Shown: positions 1-8,200, counted from the first letter of the stretch. The stretch: DNA of 11,143 nucleotides from UBA10364 sp905182675 (GCA_963933975.1 CAWVWE010000041.1:1-11143), one strand, 5' to 3'. Numbers and translations are program-made. Notes: generated from the letters alone by a model not told the origin.

Positions 1-1640
1 GGTTCATAGAGTCGGTTATATTGCAATCCAAGGCGATGCCTACTCCTTAAGAAGGAGCCCGTAGGTTGAAGCAATTGGTGAGATAACGTGAAACTTTGAT
101 GAATTTTATTACCCCTACGTTGAAATCCTAAATCATTTGGATCAAAATCGGGTGTTACTAGATCCATTTCATGCGTCCATCTCCAAGCTCCTGTTTGCTT
201 ACCTAGTTCCCATCCTAGCGCAGTGCCATTATGTGCATCTTCAATATCATAGACACTAGATCTTCCTATTGCTGCATTTAAAAAGTGACTATTATTTAAG
301 AAGTTCAAGTTGGTCGTAACTGCGGTGACATTAGCATCCCTGGCAGCTCCTTCTTCATTAGACCTTAAGACATTTGTATTGATAAACCCTATAGAACTAT
401 TTCCATTCAGTCTTTGGTCAAAGGCAAATACATTGTAGTTGGTTAATGGTTCCGTGAGTACTTCTACTGGATTACCACTGCTGTCTGTACCTGAAATAAA
501 ATTTGACGCGGTGATTGCATTAAGAACACCCATGCTCAGATTATTATCTGTAGTTCCGGTGATTTTTGTGGCATTGAGCATTCGAGTGAAGCTCTGGGTG
601 GTATTACTGAGATCGTCAAGGTTAGCATTCGTATAGTTCTTCGGGTTTCCGCCTATTCGTCTGCTGTAAAAAAGATCCGCCTTATTAAAGAGGTTGACAC
701 CCTCTGTGAAAAATTGACGGTTTTCATCAAATTGCTGCTCAAAGGCTTCAAAATTCACAAATTGCTCGTCAAATGCTATTTGAGAGAAGTCGGGCAAAAG
801 CGTCATGTCCAAGGTAAAGCTCTTATTCAGTCCAATTTTTATATCAGCACCTGCGGCAGATGTTAGTCTTGAAGATCCATTGCCATTTTGAAGTGCGGTA
901 CCCGTGATGTTAGGACGTAAACTCACACGAAGCGGCGGATCCTTTACAAGTATGCCTGTCAACAATCCACTTTGGAGACTTTCGTTATCAAAATTTCTAT
1001 CGATCGGATTCCAGCTGTACATCGTTCGATCACTACGTATAGATCTCTTTATGTTAAATCCCCAAGGCTTAGGGGACGCCCCTGGACTAGTCTCCGGAAT
1101 ACGCAAAACACGATAGGGAATGAATATTTCTGCAGTCCATGCATGGTCTTCCTTAACTACTGCGCTATACCAAACGGCATTCCAGCTTCCGTCTTCATTC
1201 TCGTCGCTGGTCGCACGTGAATCGCCTTGAACACCTGACGCACTTAAATAAAAATTGAAATCATTTGCACCATCGTTAAAGGGGTTAATGATCACCTGCA
1301 TCCAGTCCGTATTGGCATTTACTCTGTCCCTAGGGGTGAGCTGAGATAGAATCTTAGAGCGTTCATCCGTGAATTTGGCGGCCAAATAAAATCCTTTTTG
1401 CGTATAAAATATGGTGACTGCACTAGATACACCTTTGGGTTGTGCAGCAGTAGTGGGGAAATACTGCTCTAGAAATTGAATTTGAGCACCTTGTGCCCAT
1501 TGGGACTCATCAAGAACACCGTTTATGACGATATCATGATCATCAATTTCCGGAATGTCTAAGCCCTTTCTAAGGTTGTTTTGTCCAGAAGATAGGGTAC
1601 TTAGTAGAACAAAGAAGAGTAGTGATAGGTTACGGGTCAT
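1..1640 (-). CDS. Secreted CBM9-like / DUF5916 family protein, N-terminal 546 residues (3' end beyond window)
   Basis: Read on the minus strand from the ATG at 1640-1638, the frame stays open for 546 codons to the left edge, so the gene is partial. Residues 1-19 form a Sec signal peptide (MTRNLSLLFFVLLSTLSSG, then QNN). Residues 36-230 resemble a family 9 carbohydrate-binding module as found at the front of these proteins (IVINGVLDESQW at 37-48, later WTAEIFIPYRVLRIP). From about 235 onward the pattern is DUF5916: LLPDFSQIAFDEQFVNFEAF (281-300), then ENRQFFTEG (306-314) and LFYSRRIGG (323-331). Family members usually continue as an outer-membrane beta-barrel-like region of several hundred residues, so the missing part is probably large. 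Function is unknown; an outer-membrane or surface location is inferred from the signal peptide and family. It is transcribed divergently from sucC across 113 bases; I found no convincing promoter for it there. Confidence 0.85.
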   Translation of the reverse strand, partial: MTRNLSLLFFVLLSTLSSGQNNLRKGLDIPEIDDHDIVINGVLDESQWAQGAQIQFLEQYFPTTAAQPKGVSSAVTIFYTQKGFYLAAKFTDERSKILSQLTPRDRVNANTDWMQVIINPFNDGANDFNFYLSASGVQGDSRATSDENEDGSWNAVWYSAVVKEDHAWTAEIFIPYRVLRIPETSPGASPKPWGFNIKRSIRSDRTMYSWNPIDRNFDNESLQSGLLTGILVKDPPLRVSLRPNITGTALQNGNGSSRLTSAAGADIKIGLNKSFTLDMTLLPDFSQIAFDEQFVNFEAFEQQFDENRQFFTEGVNLFNKADLFYSRRIGGNPKNYTNANLDDLSNTTQSFTRMLNATKITGTTDNNLSMGVLNAITASNFISGTDSSGNPVEVLTEPLTNYNVFAFDQRLNGNSSIGFINTNVLRSNEEGAARDANVTAVTTNLNFLNNSHFLNAAIGRSSVYDIEDAHNGTALGWELGKQTGAWRWTHEMDLVTPDFDPNDLGFQRRGNKIHQSFTLSHQLLQPTGSFLRSRHRLGLQYNRLYE

Positions 1641-1703
1641 GACTGCAAATATCGTTCATAGACCTCACATATCCTTTTGACAATTTTCATCTGTGAATAG
1701 GTT

Positions 1704-1732
1704 TTTGTTTCACGGCCTTTGTCCTACATTTG
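1704..1732 (+). promoter_or_regulatory. Bacteroidota-type promoter of sucC
   Basis: TTTG (1704-1707) and TACATTTG (1725-1732) are separated by 17 bases, matching the Bacteroidota -33 TTTG / -7 TAnnTTTG consensus. Transcription would start near 1738, leaving a leader of about 15 bases without a Shine-Dalgarno sequence, which is usual in this phylum. Its position shows that the in-frame TTG at 1730 belongs to the promoter and is not the start codon. Confidence 0.75.
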
Positions 1733-1753
1733 TGGTCAAATTCAAGCATAGAT

Positions 1754-2941
1754 ATGAACCTTCACGAATACCAAGGAAAAGAAATATTAGCCAGATACGG
1801 CGTTCGAATTCAACGTGGTAAAGTTGCACAGACCTCCGCAGAGGCAGTAGCTCACGCTAAATCGTTAACAGAGGAAACAGGTACTGAATGGTATGTTGTT
1901 AAAGCTCAGGTTCACGCCGGCGGCCGAGGTAAAGGTGGTGGAGTGAAACTCGCAAAGGGTATAGATAAAGTAGAAGCTGTGGCCTCTTCCATTCTTGGAA
2001 TGCAACTTGTTACCCCTCAAACATCGGCTGAGGGTAAGAAAGTTCACCAGGTATTGGTCGCAGAAGATGTGTACTATCCTGGAGAAACAGAAACGTCAGA
2101 GTTTTACATGTCTGTATTACTGAACCGTTCTACGGGTCGTAACATGATTATGTACTCTACAGAGGGAGGAATGGATATTGAGGCCGTTGCAGAGCATACT
2201 CCGGAACTCATTTTCCATGAGGAAATTGACCCTAAGGTGGGTTTAACAGGTTTTCAAGCTCGTAAAATAGCGTTTAACCTAGGTTTAAGCGGTGCCGCGT
2301 TCAAAGACATGACCAAATTTGTTGCTGCTCTTTACCGTGCTTACGAAGGAGCTGATGCTTCATTGTTTGAGATTAATCCAGTACTAAAAACTTCGGATAA
2401 TAAGATCCTTGCAGTTGATGCTAAGGTTTCTATAGATGATAATGCACTTTTCCGTCATCCGGATATTGCCGCTATGCGTGATACGCGTGAAGAAGATGCC
2501 ACTGAAGTCGAAGCTGGAGAAGCTGGTTTAAACTTCGTTAAACTTGACGGAACTGTAGGTTGTATGGTTAACGGAGCTGGATTAGCGATGGCGACCATGG
2601 ACATTATAAAGATGGCAGGCGGAAGCCCCGCTAACTTTCTTGACGTAGGCGGAACAGCTGACGCGGCACGTGTAGAACAGGCGTTTCGCATCATTCTTCG
2701 CGACGATAGTGTCAAAGCCATATTAGTAAACATCTTTGGAGGTATCGTTCGTTGTGATCGTGTCGCTCAAGGTGTTGTAGATGCCTACAAGAATATGGGG
2801 AATATTAATATTCCAATCATTGTACGTTTACAAGGAACGAATGCAGTAGAGGCTAAAAAATTGATTGACGAAAGTGGTCTTGAAGTTCACAGCGCCATTG
2901 CATTGCAAGAAGCTGCTGATCTGGTTCAAGAACTCGTTTAA
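1754..2941 (+). CDS. sucC: Succinyl-CoA synthetase (ADP/GDP-forming), beta subunit
   Basis: This 395-residue protein is the nucleotide-binding beta subunit of succinyl-CoA ligase, which interconverts succinyl-CoA and succinate with substrate-level phosphorylation in the TCA cycle. The ATG at 1754 is chosen because the family begins MNLHEYQGKE and because the in-frame TTG eight codons upstream lies inside the -7 promoter box. Visible ATP-grasp features are KAQVHAGGRGKGGGVKLA (about 50-67) and LFEINPVL, followed by VDAKVSIDDNALFRHP. The C-terminal CoA-ligase domain shows GCMVNGAGLAMATMDIIK, FLDVGG and NIFGGIVRCD. Length is normal for the family (about 390). The alpha subunit gene sucD is not adjacent; a strong terminator follows directly, so the gene is monocistronic. 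Residue 20 is Gln where E. coli SucC has Pro, a position I recall being discussed for ATP versus GTP preference; nucleotide specificity is therefore left open. Confidence 0.97.
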   Translation: MNLHEYQGKEILARYGVRIQRGKVAQTSAEAVAHAKSLTEETGTEWYVVKAQVHAGGRGKGGGVKLAKGIDKVEAVASSILGMQLVTPQTSAEGKKVHQVLVAEDVYYPGETETSEFYMSVLLNRSTGRNMIMYSTEGGMDIEAVAEHTPELIFHEEIDPKVGLTGFQARKIAFNLGLSGAAFKDMTKFVAALYRAYEGADASLFEINPVLKTSDNKILAVDAKVSIDDNALFRHPDIAAMRDTREEDATEVEAGEAGLNFVKLDGTVGCMVNGAGLAMATMDIIKMAGGSPANFLDVGGTADAARVEQAFRIILRDDSVKAILVNIFGGIVRCDRVAQGVVDAYKNMGNINIPIIVRLQGTNAVEAKKLIDESGLEVHSAIALQEAADLVQELV

Positions 2942-2966
2942 GTAACACATTTTATAAAGTATATTT

Positions 2967-2996
2967 AACCCTGGACCTCTGGTCCAGGGTTTTTTT
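2967..2996 (+). terminator. Rho-independent terminator of sucC
   Basis: A perfect 11-bp stem (AACCCTGGACC at 2967-2977 with GGTCCAGGGTT at 2981-2991) closes a TCT loop and is followed by five more T, up to 2996. The ATG of the next gene begins at 2997, immediately after the T run, so terminator and downstream start codon abut without any spacer. Confidence 0.93.
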
Positions 2997-3545
2997 ATGA
3001 AAACAAATGCAATCATAGAGTGGAGCGCCACGCTTCTTAGCCTTGCTTTTTTGTTAGGCATCATAAAGCGGAAGGCTTGGGCCTGGCCATTGGGTACCTT
3101 AAGCTCTGTGCTTTCCGTATTCTTATTCTTTAGGATTGGACTCTATGCCGAGACAGGTCTTTATGTGGTCTACGCGGTGATGGGTTGCTATGGATGGGTA
3201 CTTTGGAACAGAGTAAGCACTCATGAATCGGTTGCTCTGGTGGATTACCCATGGTCTAAGCAATGGTGGGTTCTTTTGGGAATTCCAACGGCCCTTGTAT
3301 TAGGCTATTTTATAAATACATTGCCCGGCGTTTCTTTAGCCTATTATGATGCGTTCACATCTGTCTTTGCCTTGATAGCTACATGGCAAGAAACCAGGCG
3401 AATACGCACCTCATTTCACTACTGGATTCCTTTGAATATAGCCTCAATTTTCTTGTATGGATCCAAGGGTCTTTGGATCTATGCGGGACTTATGATCATT
3501 TATTCTATCATGAGTGTGGTCGGATATTTGAATTGGCGCAAATAA
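2997..3545 (+). CDS. pnuC: PnuC-family vitamin transporter (nicotinamide riboside / NMN-type uptake)
   Basis: This 182-residue, strongly hydrophobic protein has about seven predicted membrane segments and belongs in the inner membrane. PnuC proteins take up nicotinamide riboside (or related vitamins such as thiamine in some branches) by facilitated diffusion, with a cytoplasmic kinase trapping the substrate. Family signatures include IEW near the N-terminus, AWAWPLGTLSSVLSVFLFF (27-45), GLYAETGLYVVYAVMGCYGW (48-67), YYDAFTSVFALIATW (about 116-130), the WIPLNIASIFLYGSKGLW stretch, and a final GYLNW. The start at 2997 is supported because the family's first helix begins right there, yet it leaves no leader after the sucC terminator. 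A weak promoter-like pair (TTTA 2937-2940, TATATTTA 2960-2967) overlaps the end of sucC and the hairpin. No TPP or NAD riboswitch is apparent upstream and no kinase gene is adjacent, so the exact substrate cannot be assigned. Confidence 0.9.
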   Translation: MKTNAIIEWSATLLSLAFLLGIIKRKAWAWPLGTLSSVLSVFLFFRIGLYAETGLYVVYAVMGCYGWVLWNRVSTHESVALVDYPWSKQWWVLLGIPTALVLGYFINTLPGVSLAYYDAFTSVFALIATWQETRRIRTSFHYWIPLNIASIFLYGSKGLWIYAGLMIIYSIMSVVGYLNWRK

Positions 3546-3559
3546 TTCCGCTATTTTAG
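3532..3559 (+). promoter_or_regulatory. Weak candidate promoter for the SIS / dehydrogenase pair
   Basis: ATTG (3532-3535) and TATTTTAG (3552-3559) lie 16 bases apart. The second differs from TAnnTTTG at one fixed position. It would give a leader of about 14 bases before the ATG at 3580. It overlaps the pnuC stop, and co-transcription with pnuC is an equally good explanation. Confidence 0.25.
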
Positions 3560-3579
3560 TGGTCAATTCTATTTAGAAC

Positions 3580-4179
3580 ATGCAAGCACAACAATATATC
3601 AACCTGGTTAAATCAACGTTGGACTCCTTAGATCCAAAAGCGTTAGAATTACTGACAGACGCATTTCATGCTACTTATGAGAAGGGTGGCACTATTTATA
3701 CTATGGGTAATGGAGGCTCCGGCGCTTCAGCATCCCATGCTGCCGGAGATTTCTTGAAAGGTGCCAGTTACGGTTTAGAAAAGCGTTTCAGGATGATATG
3801 TCTTAACGACAACCTTCCTTCTATGATGGCCATTGCGAATGATATCGGTTGGGACTCTATCTTTATCGAGCCACTCAAAAACTTTCTAAAACCGGGTGAT
3901 TTGGTCATAGGAATCAGCGGTTCTGGAAACAGTAAAAATGTAGTAAATGCCTTAGCGTACGCAAATAAAAATAGCGCTACAACAGTCGCTATGAGTGGAT
4001 TTAAAGGTGGCGAAATAGCGAAAATCGCAACGATTAATGTACATGCTCCCGTTATGGATATGGAGGTTACAGAGGATATACACATGGTCATCTTCAATAT
4101 TGTGAAGAAGCAAATGATGGCCCGATTAATGGGAGACGCACCTTCCATGGGCGATACCTATGACCAACGAATAGGCTAA
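3580..4179 (+). CDS. SIS-domain phosphosugar-binding protein, GmhA/DiaA-like
   Basis: This 199-residue cytoplasmic protein is a single SIS domain of the phosphoheptose isomerase/DiaA superfamily (usual length about 190-200). Phosphate-binding loops are clear: GNGGSGASASH (43-53) and GISGSGNSKN (111-120), with NDIGWDSIF (87-95) and a C-terminal EDIHMVIFNIV (165-175) helix. GmhA converts sedoheptulose 7-phosphate to D-glycero-D-manno-heptose 7-phosphate for LPS core. By alignment from memory with E. coli GmhA, the first zinc ligand His61 is kept (His53), but Glu65 is Asp57, Gln172 is Glu165 and His180 is Asn173, so GmhA activity is doubtful. DiaA, a DnaA-binding member, also has Asn at the last position. 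The stop codon overlaps the start of the WbpB-like gene by one base (TAATG), indicating translational coupling and a shared role in sugar metabolism. Substrate unknown. Confidence 0.85.
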   Translation: MQAQQYINLVKSTLDSLDPKALELLTDAFHATYEKGGTIYTMGNGGSGASASHAAGDFLKGASYGLEKRFRMICLNDNLPSMMAIANDIGWDSIFIEPLKNFLKPGDLVIGISGSGNSKNVVNALAYANKNSATTVAMSGFKGGEIAKIATINVHAPVMDMEVTEDIHMVIFNIVKKQMMARLMGDAPSMGDTYDQRIG

Positions 4180-5159
4180 TGAAAAAATTCGCGTTAATTG
4201 GCGCAGCCGGTTACATAGCTCCTCGACACCTTAAAGCGATCAAGGATGTTGGTGGTGAATTAGTGGCTGCCTATGACCCGAGCGATAGTGTAGGGCATTT
4301 AGACGCGTATTTCCCAAGCGCAGCATTTTTTACAGAATTTGAGAGATTTGATCGGCATTTAAATAAGCTCAATGAGCAAGGTAAAGGAGTCGATTACATC
4401 AGTATATGCTCTCCTAATTACCTGCATGATAGTCACATACGTTATGCTTTGCGAACAGGAGCACATTGCATTTGCGAGAAACCTCTAACCTTACGTCCGT
4501 GGAACATTGACGGGTTATCTAAAACCAGTGAATTAACTGGAAATACCGTATTCACCATCTTACAATTGCGTCTTCACGATCAGGTAATCGCAATGAAGGA
4601 ACGTGTAGTTAAAAAATTAGCACAGGAACCGGACTATCAGTTTGATGTTGATCTTACCTATATCACCTCTAGAGGAAATTGGTATTATGCCTCATGGAAG
4701 GGCGATGAGGAAAAAAGTGGTGGAATTGCCACAAATATTGGAGTTCATTTTTTCGATATGCTTCAATGGATTTTTGGAGATGTCGTGGATCAAAAAGTAT
4801 ATGTTCGCACGCACGATCGAGCTTCTGGGGTGTTGCAGTTTAATAATGCCACCATCAAATGGTTCTTAAGTATAAATGAAGATACGTTACCCGAGAATGT
4901 CAAAAAACAGGGTAAACGTACCCATAGATCGCTTGATTTTGATCGCTGGTCCTTTGACTTTACTGAGGGGTTTAACGAGCTCCACACGCTTTCTTATGAG
5001 CACATTCTCAACGGTGGCGGGTTCAATGAAAAGGAGGCACAAAACGCTATTTCTATGGTGCATAATATGCGTGAAACCATCCTAAGTCCACTAGATTCTC
5101 AGGCACATCCCTTTGCACATTTCCCCTTATCAGATCATCCGTTCCATATCGGCAAATAA
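4179..5159 (+). CDS. wbpB: Gfo/Idh/MocA oxidoreductase, WbpB/WlbA-like UDP-GlcNAc-uronate 3-dehydrogenase
   Basis: This 326-residue protein resembles WbpB/WlbA, which oxidises C3 of UDP-N-acetylglucosaminuronic acid with NAD in the route to 2,3-diacetamido sugars of O-antigens. The N-terminal Rossmann fold starts FALIGAAGYIAPRHLKAIKD (4-23). It continues with the phrase FFTEFERFDRHL (50-61), SICSPNYLHDSHI (75-87) and the family CEKPL motif with Glu100, Lys101, Pro102; Lys101 matches a residue I recall as important in WlbA. The second domain has GGIATNIGVHFFDMLQW (181-197), with His190 and Asp193 in the usual Gx3H-like position. Length is normal. It overlaps the SIS gene by one base. None of the usual partners (UDP-GlcNAc 6-dehydrogenase, aminotransferase, acetyltransferase, epimerase) is in the window, so pathway membership is inferred and another nucleotide-sugar substrate is possible. 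No strong terminator follows. Confidence 0.8.
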   Translation: MKKFALIGAAGYIAPRHLKAIKDVGGELVAAYDPSDSVGHLDAYFPSAAFFTEFERFDRHLNKLNEQGKGVDYISICSPNYLHDSHIRYALRTGAHCICEKPLTLRPWNIDGLSKTSELTGNTVFTILQLRLHDQVIAMKERVVKKLAQEPDYQFDVDLTYITSRGNWYYASWKGDEEKSGGIATNIGVHFFDMLQWIFGDVVDQKVYVRTHDRASGVLQFNNATIKWFLSINEDTLPENVKKQGKRTHRSLDFDRWSFDFTEGFNELHTLSYEHILNGGGFNEKEAQNAISMVHNMRETILSPLDSQAHPFAHFPLSDHPFHIGK

Positions 5160-5173
5160 CAAGCTAACATCAT

Positions 5174-5191
5174 TGTAATCAAATGATTACA
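5174..5191. repeat. Inverted repeat downstream of the wbpB-like gene
   Basis: TGTAATC (5174-5180) and GATTACA (5185-5191) form a perfect 7-bp palindrome around AAAT, 14 bases after the dehydrogenase stop. No T run follows, so it is a poor intrinsic terminator. It may be an operator or an mRNA 3'-end hairpin; 30 bases separate it from the dnaE promoter. Confidence 0.4.
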
Positions 5192-5221
5192 GAGTAGTTA
5201 ATAGTTATTCACATGCCGCGT

Positions 5222-5248
5222 TTTGACCAATCAATTTCCTTAGTTTTG
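5222..5248 (+). promoter_or_regulatory. Bacteroidota-type promoter of dnaE
   Basis: TAGTTTTG (5241-5248) is a full match to the -7 consensus TAnnTTTG, with TTTG at 5222-5225. The spacer of 15 bases is about two shorter than in the sucC promoter, so the -33 assignment is less certain than the -7. Transcription would start near 5254 and give a leader of about 27 bases. Confidence 0.55.
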
Positions 5249-5265
5249 AGTAACGCTCATTATTT

Positions 5266-5270
5266 AAGGA
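5266..5270 (+). promoter_or_regulatory. Shine-Dalgarno-like site of dnaE
   Basis: AAGGA lies ten bases before the ATG at 5281. It agrees with that start, although most genes in this window lack such a site. Confidence 0.4.
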
Positions 5271-5280
5271 AAAGCCATTC

Positions 5281-8200
5281 ATGTTTTTAATTTTTGACAC
5301 GGAAACCACTGGTCTTCCAAAGGATTGGAAAGCTCCTATCACTGATCTTGATAATTGGCCACGTGTGGTTCAATTGGCTTGGCAAATTCATGATGCGCAG
5401 GGTAAGGTCGTGGAAGTTCAAGACCATATCATTTATCCAGAGGGTTTTGATATTCCTTTCAATGCCACGAAAATCCATGGTATTTCTACAGAGCGTGCGC
5501 AAAATGAAGGAAAGCCAATATCAGAGGTTCTTGACATTTTCACGGCGTCACTTAACAAGTGTGAATTTGTCATAGGACATAACGTCAACTTCGACCTCAA
5601 CGTTACAGGCTGTGAATACTTTCGTGTACATGGAAGAAACCCTCTCAGTGAAAAGCAGCCCTTGGACTCTTGTACTGAAACTACCGCGAAATTATGTGAA
5701 TTACCTGGTGGAAGAGGAGGCAAATTTAAGCTGCCTAAATTAGAAGAACTGTACAGACACTTGTTCCATGAAGGCTTTGCTGAAGCACATAATGCTGCGT
5801 TCGATGTCGAGGCTACAGCGAGAGTATTCTTAGAACTCGTTAGGCTAGACGTTATTACTCCAGAAGACTTACATAAAGGTCCAGACTTTATAGAAGCATT
5901 TAAACTCGCCAACCCGTCACCTATTGAGGCTATAGGTCTTGCCGTAGATCAGGCTAAAAAGAATAGGGCAGAAGGCTTAGGTGAGTTAAGGTCGGATCAA
6001 AATAATACGAAATCAGCTTCCTCAGTGCATGCGGCGGATGTTGAATTTGCCCACTTACATAATCATACCCAGTTTTCCATTCTACAGGCGACAACAGTCG
6101 TAAGCGATCTAGTAAAGGCTGCTGTTGATAACGGACACGCTGGTGTTGCTATCACAGATCTTGGAAACTTGATGGGTGCATTCCATTTTAACCGCGCTGT
6201 AATGGCTGTGCCAGGTAATAAGGAAGCCTATTTACACAATAAAAAGGTCAAAGAAGGTCTGGATGAACCACTTAAGGAGTACCCTTTTGTAGGCGCTATT
6301 GGTTGTGAGTTCTTTGTGTGTAATGATCGGTTAGATAAAACTCGAAAAGACGACGGTTTTCAGATCGTAGTTCTCGCAAAAAACAAAAACGGTTACCACA
6401 ACTTAGCGAAGTTGAGTAGCGAAGGAATGTTGAATGGATTCTATTATGTTCCTCGCATTGACAGAGAGGTTCTGCTCGAATATAAAGATGATCTCATTAT
6501 TCTAAGCGGTGGTCTTCGCGGAGAAGTACAGCAATTATACTTGAACGTAGGAGAGGTTCAAGCTCGCGAGTCATTACTATGGTGGCATAAAAACTTTGGT
6601 GATGATTTCTACTTGGAATTAAATCGACACCATCTAGAAGAAGAGGATCATGTCAACTTACAGCTGTTAAAATATTCGAAGGAATACGATATTAAGTGTA
6701 TAGCAGCCAACAATACGTTCTACTTAACTCAGGACAATGCAGACGCCCATGACATATTACTTTGTGTAAAAGAAGGTGCGCAAAAAAGTACTCCTATAGG
6801 TCGTGGTCGTGGTTTTCGACACGGTTTCCCCAACCAAGAGTTTTACTTTAAAACGAAGGAAGAGATGGTTGAGTTGTTTGCCGATCTTCCTGAGACTCTC
6901 AACAATACCAAGGAAGTATTGGATAAAATCGAGATATATCCATTAGAAAGAGACGTGCTCCTTCCTGAGTTTGATATTCCAGATGAGTTTCAAGTGGCAG
7001 AAGATAAAAGTGACGGAGGCAAGCGCGGTGAAAATGCCTACTTACGTCATTTAACCTATGAGGGAGCCGTTCAACGTTACGGTGTTCTCACACCGGAGAT
7101 AGAAGAACGTTTAGATTTTGAGTTAGAGACTATTGCTAAAACAGGGTATCCGGGGTATTTCTTGATTGTGCAAGATTTCTGTGATGCAGCTCGTAAAATG
7201 GGAGTTAGTGTGGGCCCTGGTCGTGGATCAGCGGCAGGATCAGCAGTCGCCTATTGTACTAGAATCACAAACGTTGATCCTATAAAGTATGATTTACTTT
7301 TTGAACGTTTTTTGAATCCAGAACGTGTATCACTTCCTGATATTGATATTGATTTTGATGATGAAGGTCGAGACAGTGTTATTCAATATGTGATTGATAA
7401 ATATGGTTCTTCCCAGGTTGCTCAAATCATCACTTATGGCAGCATGGCAGCTAAGAGCTCTATTCGTGATGCAGGCAGGGTATTAGAATTGCCGCTACCT
7501 GATACCGATCGTATTGCCAAGCTTATACCAGACATGACTAAACTCAAAAAACTTTGGGACATGGATGATAAGACCCTCCGCAGCAAGTTTGGGTCAGAGG
7601 AAGCAGGTTTGGCTATTCAGCTCAAAGCCCTAGCTGCGGGTGATAGTCTGGAGGCAACAACGATCAATCAAGCCCGTGTTTTAGAAGGCTCGCTTAGAAA
7701 CACGGGTATTCATGCCTGTGGTGTAATCATCACCCCATCAGATATACGAGAATTAGTACCTGTTGCACGTGCAAAGGATAGTGAAATGTGGTGTACTCAG
7801 TTTGATAACTCCGTGGTGGAAGATGCCGGTCTTCTTAAGATGGACTTCTTAGGTCTGAGGACGCTAACCATTATCAAAGAAGCCTGTAGGTTGGTAAAGC
7901 AGCGCCATGGCGTTGTCCTTGACCCTGATAGCTTCCCTTTAGATGATGTTAAAACCTACGAGCTTTTCCAGCGTGGAGAAACTGTGGGGATCTTTCAGTA
8001 TGAAAGTGCAGGAATGCAGAAGTATCTGAAAGAGCTCAAGCCCACTGAGTTTGCAGATCTTATTGCCATGAATGCTTTGTATAGACCAGGACCATTAGAG
8101 TATATACCGGAGTTTATTGACCGTAAACATGGACGAAAAGAGATTGTATACGATCTGGATGTCATGGAGGGTAAACTAAAGGAAACCTATGGAATTACTG

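Noticed and set aside
439..1220. Plus-strand open frames of 65-82 codons
   Set aside because: They are antisense shadows of the DUF5916 gene, whose minus-strand frame is open for 546 codons with clear family motifs.
1730..1753. Eight-codon N-terminal extension of sucC from TTG 1730
   Set aside because: The TTG is the last part of the -7 box TACATTTG, so it would lie upstream of the transcription start. The family begins MNLHEYQ at 1754.
1641..1753. Promoter for the DUF5916 gene on the minus strand
   Set aside because: The only near match (GATATTTG) is 5 bases before the start codon and has no TTTG or TTG at a fitting distance.
5213..5290. 25-codon open frame (MPRFDQSISL...) overlapping the dnaE start
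   Set aside because: It begins upstream of the predicted dnaE promoter, shows no recognisable features, and its length is expected by chance.
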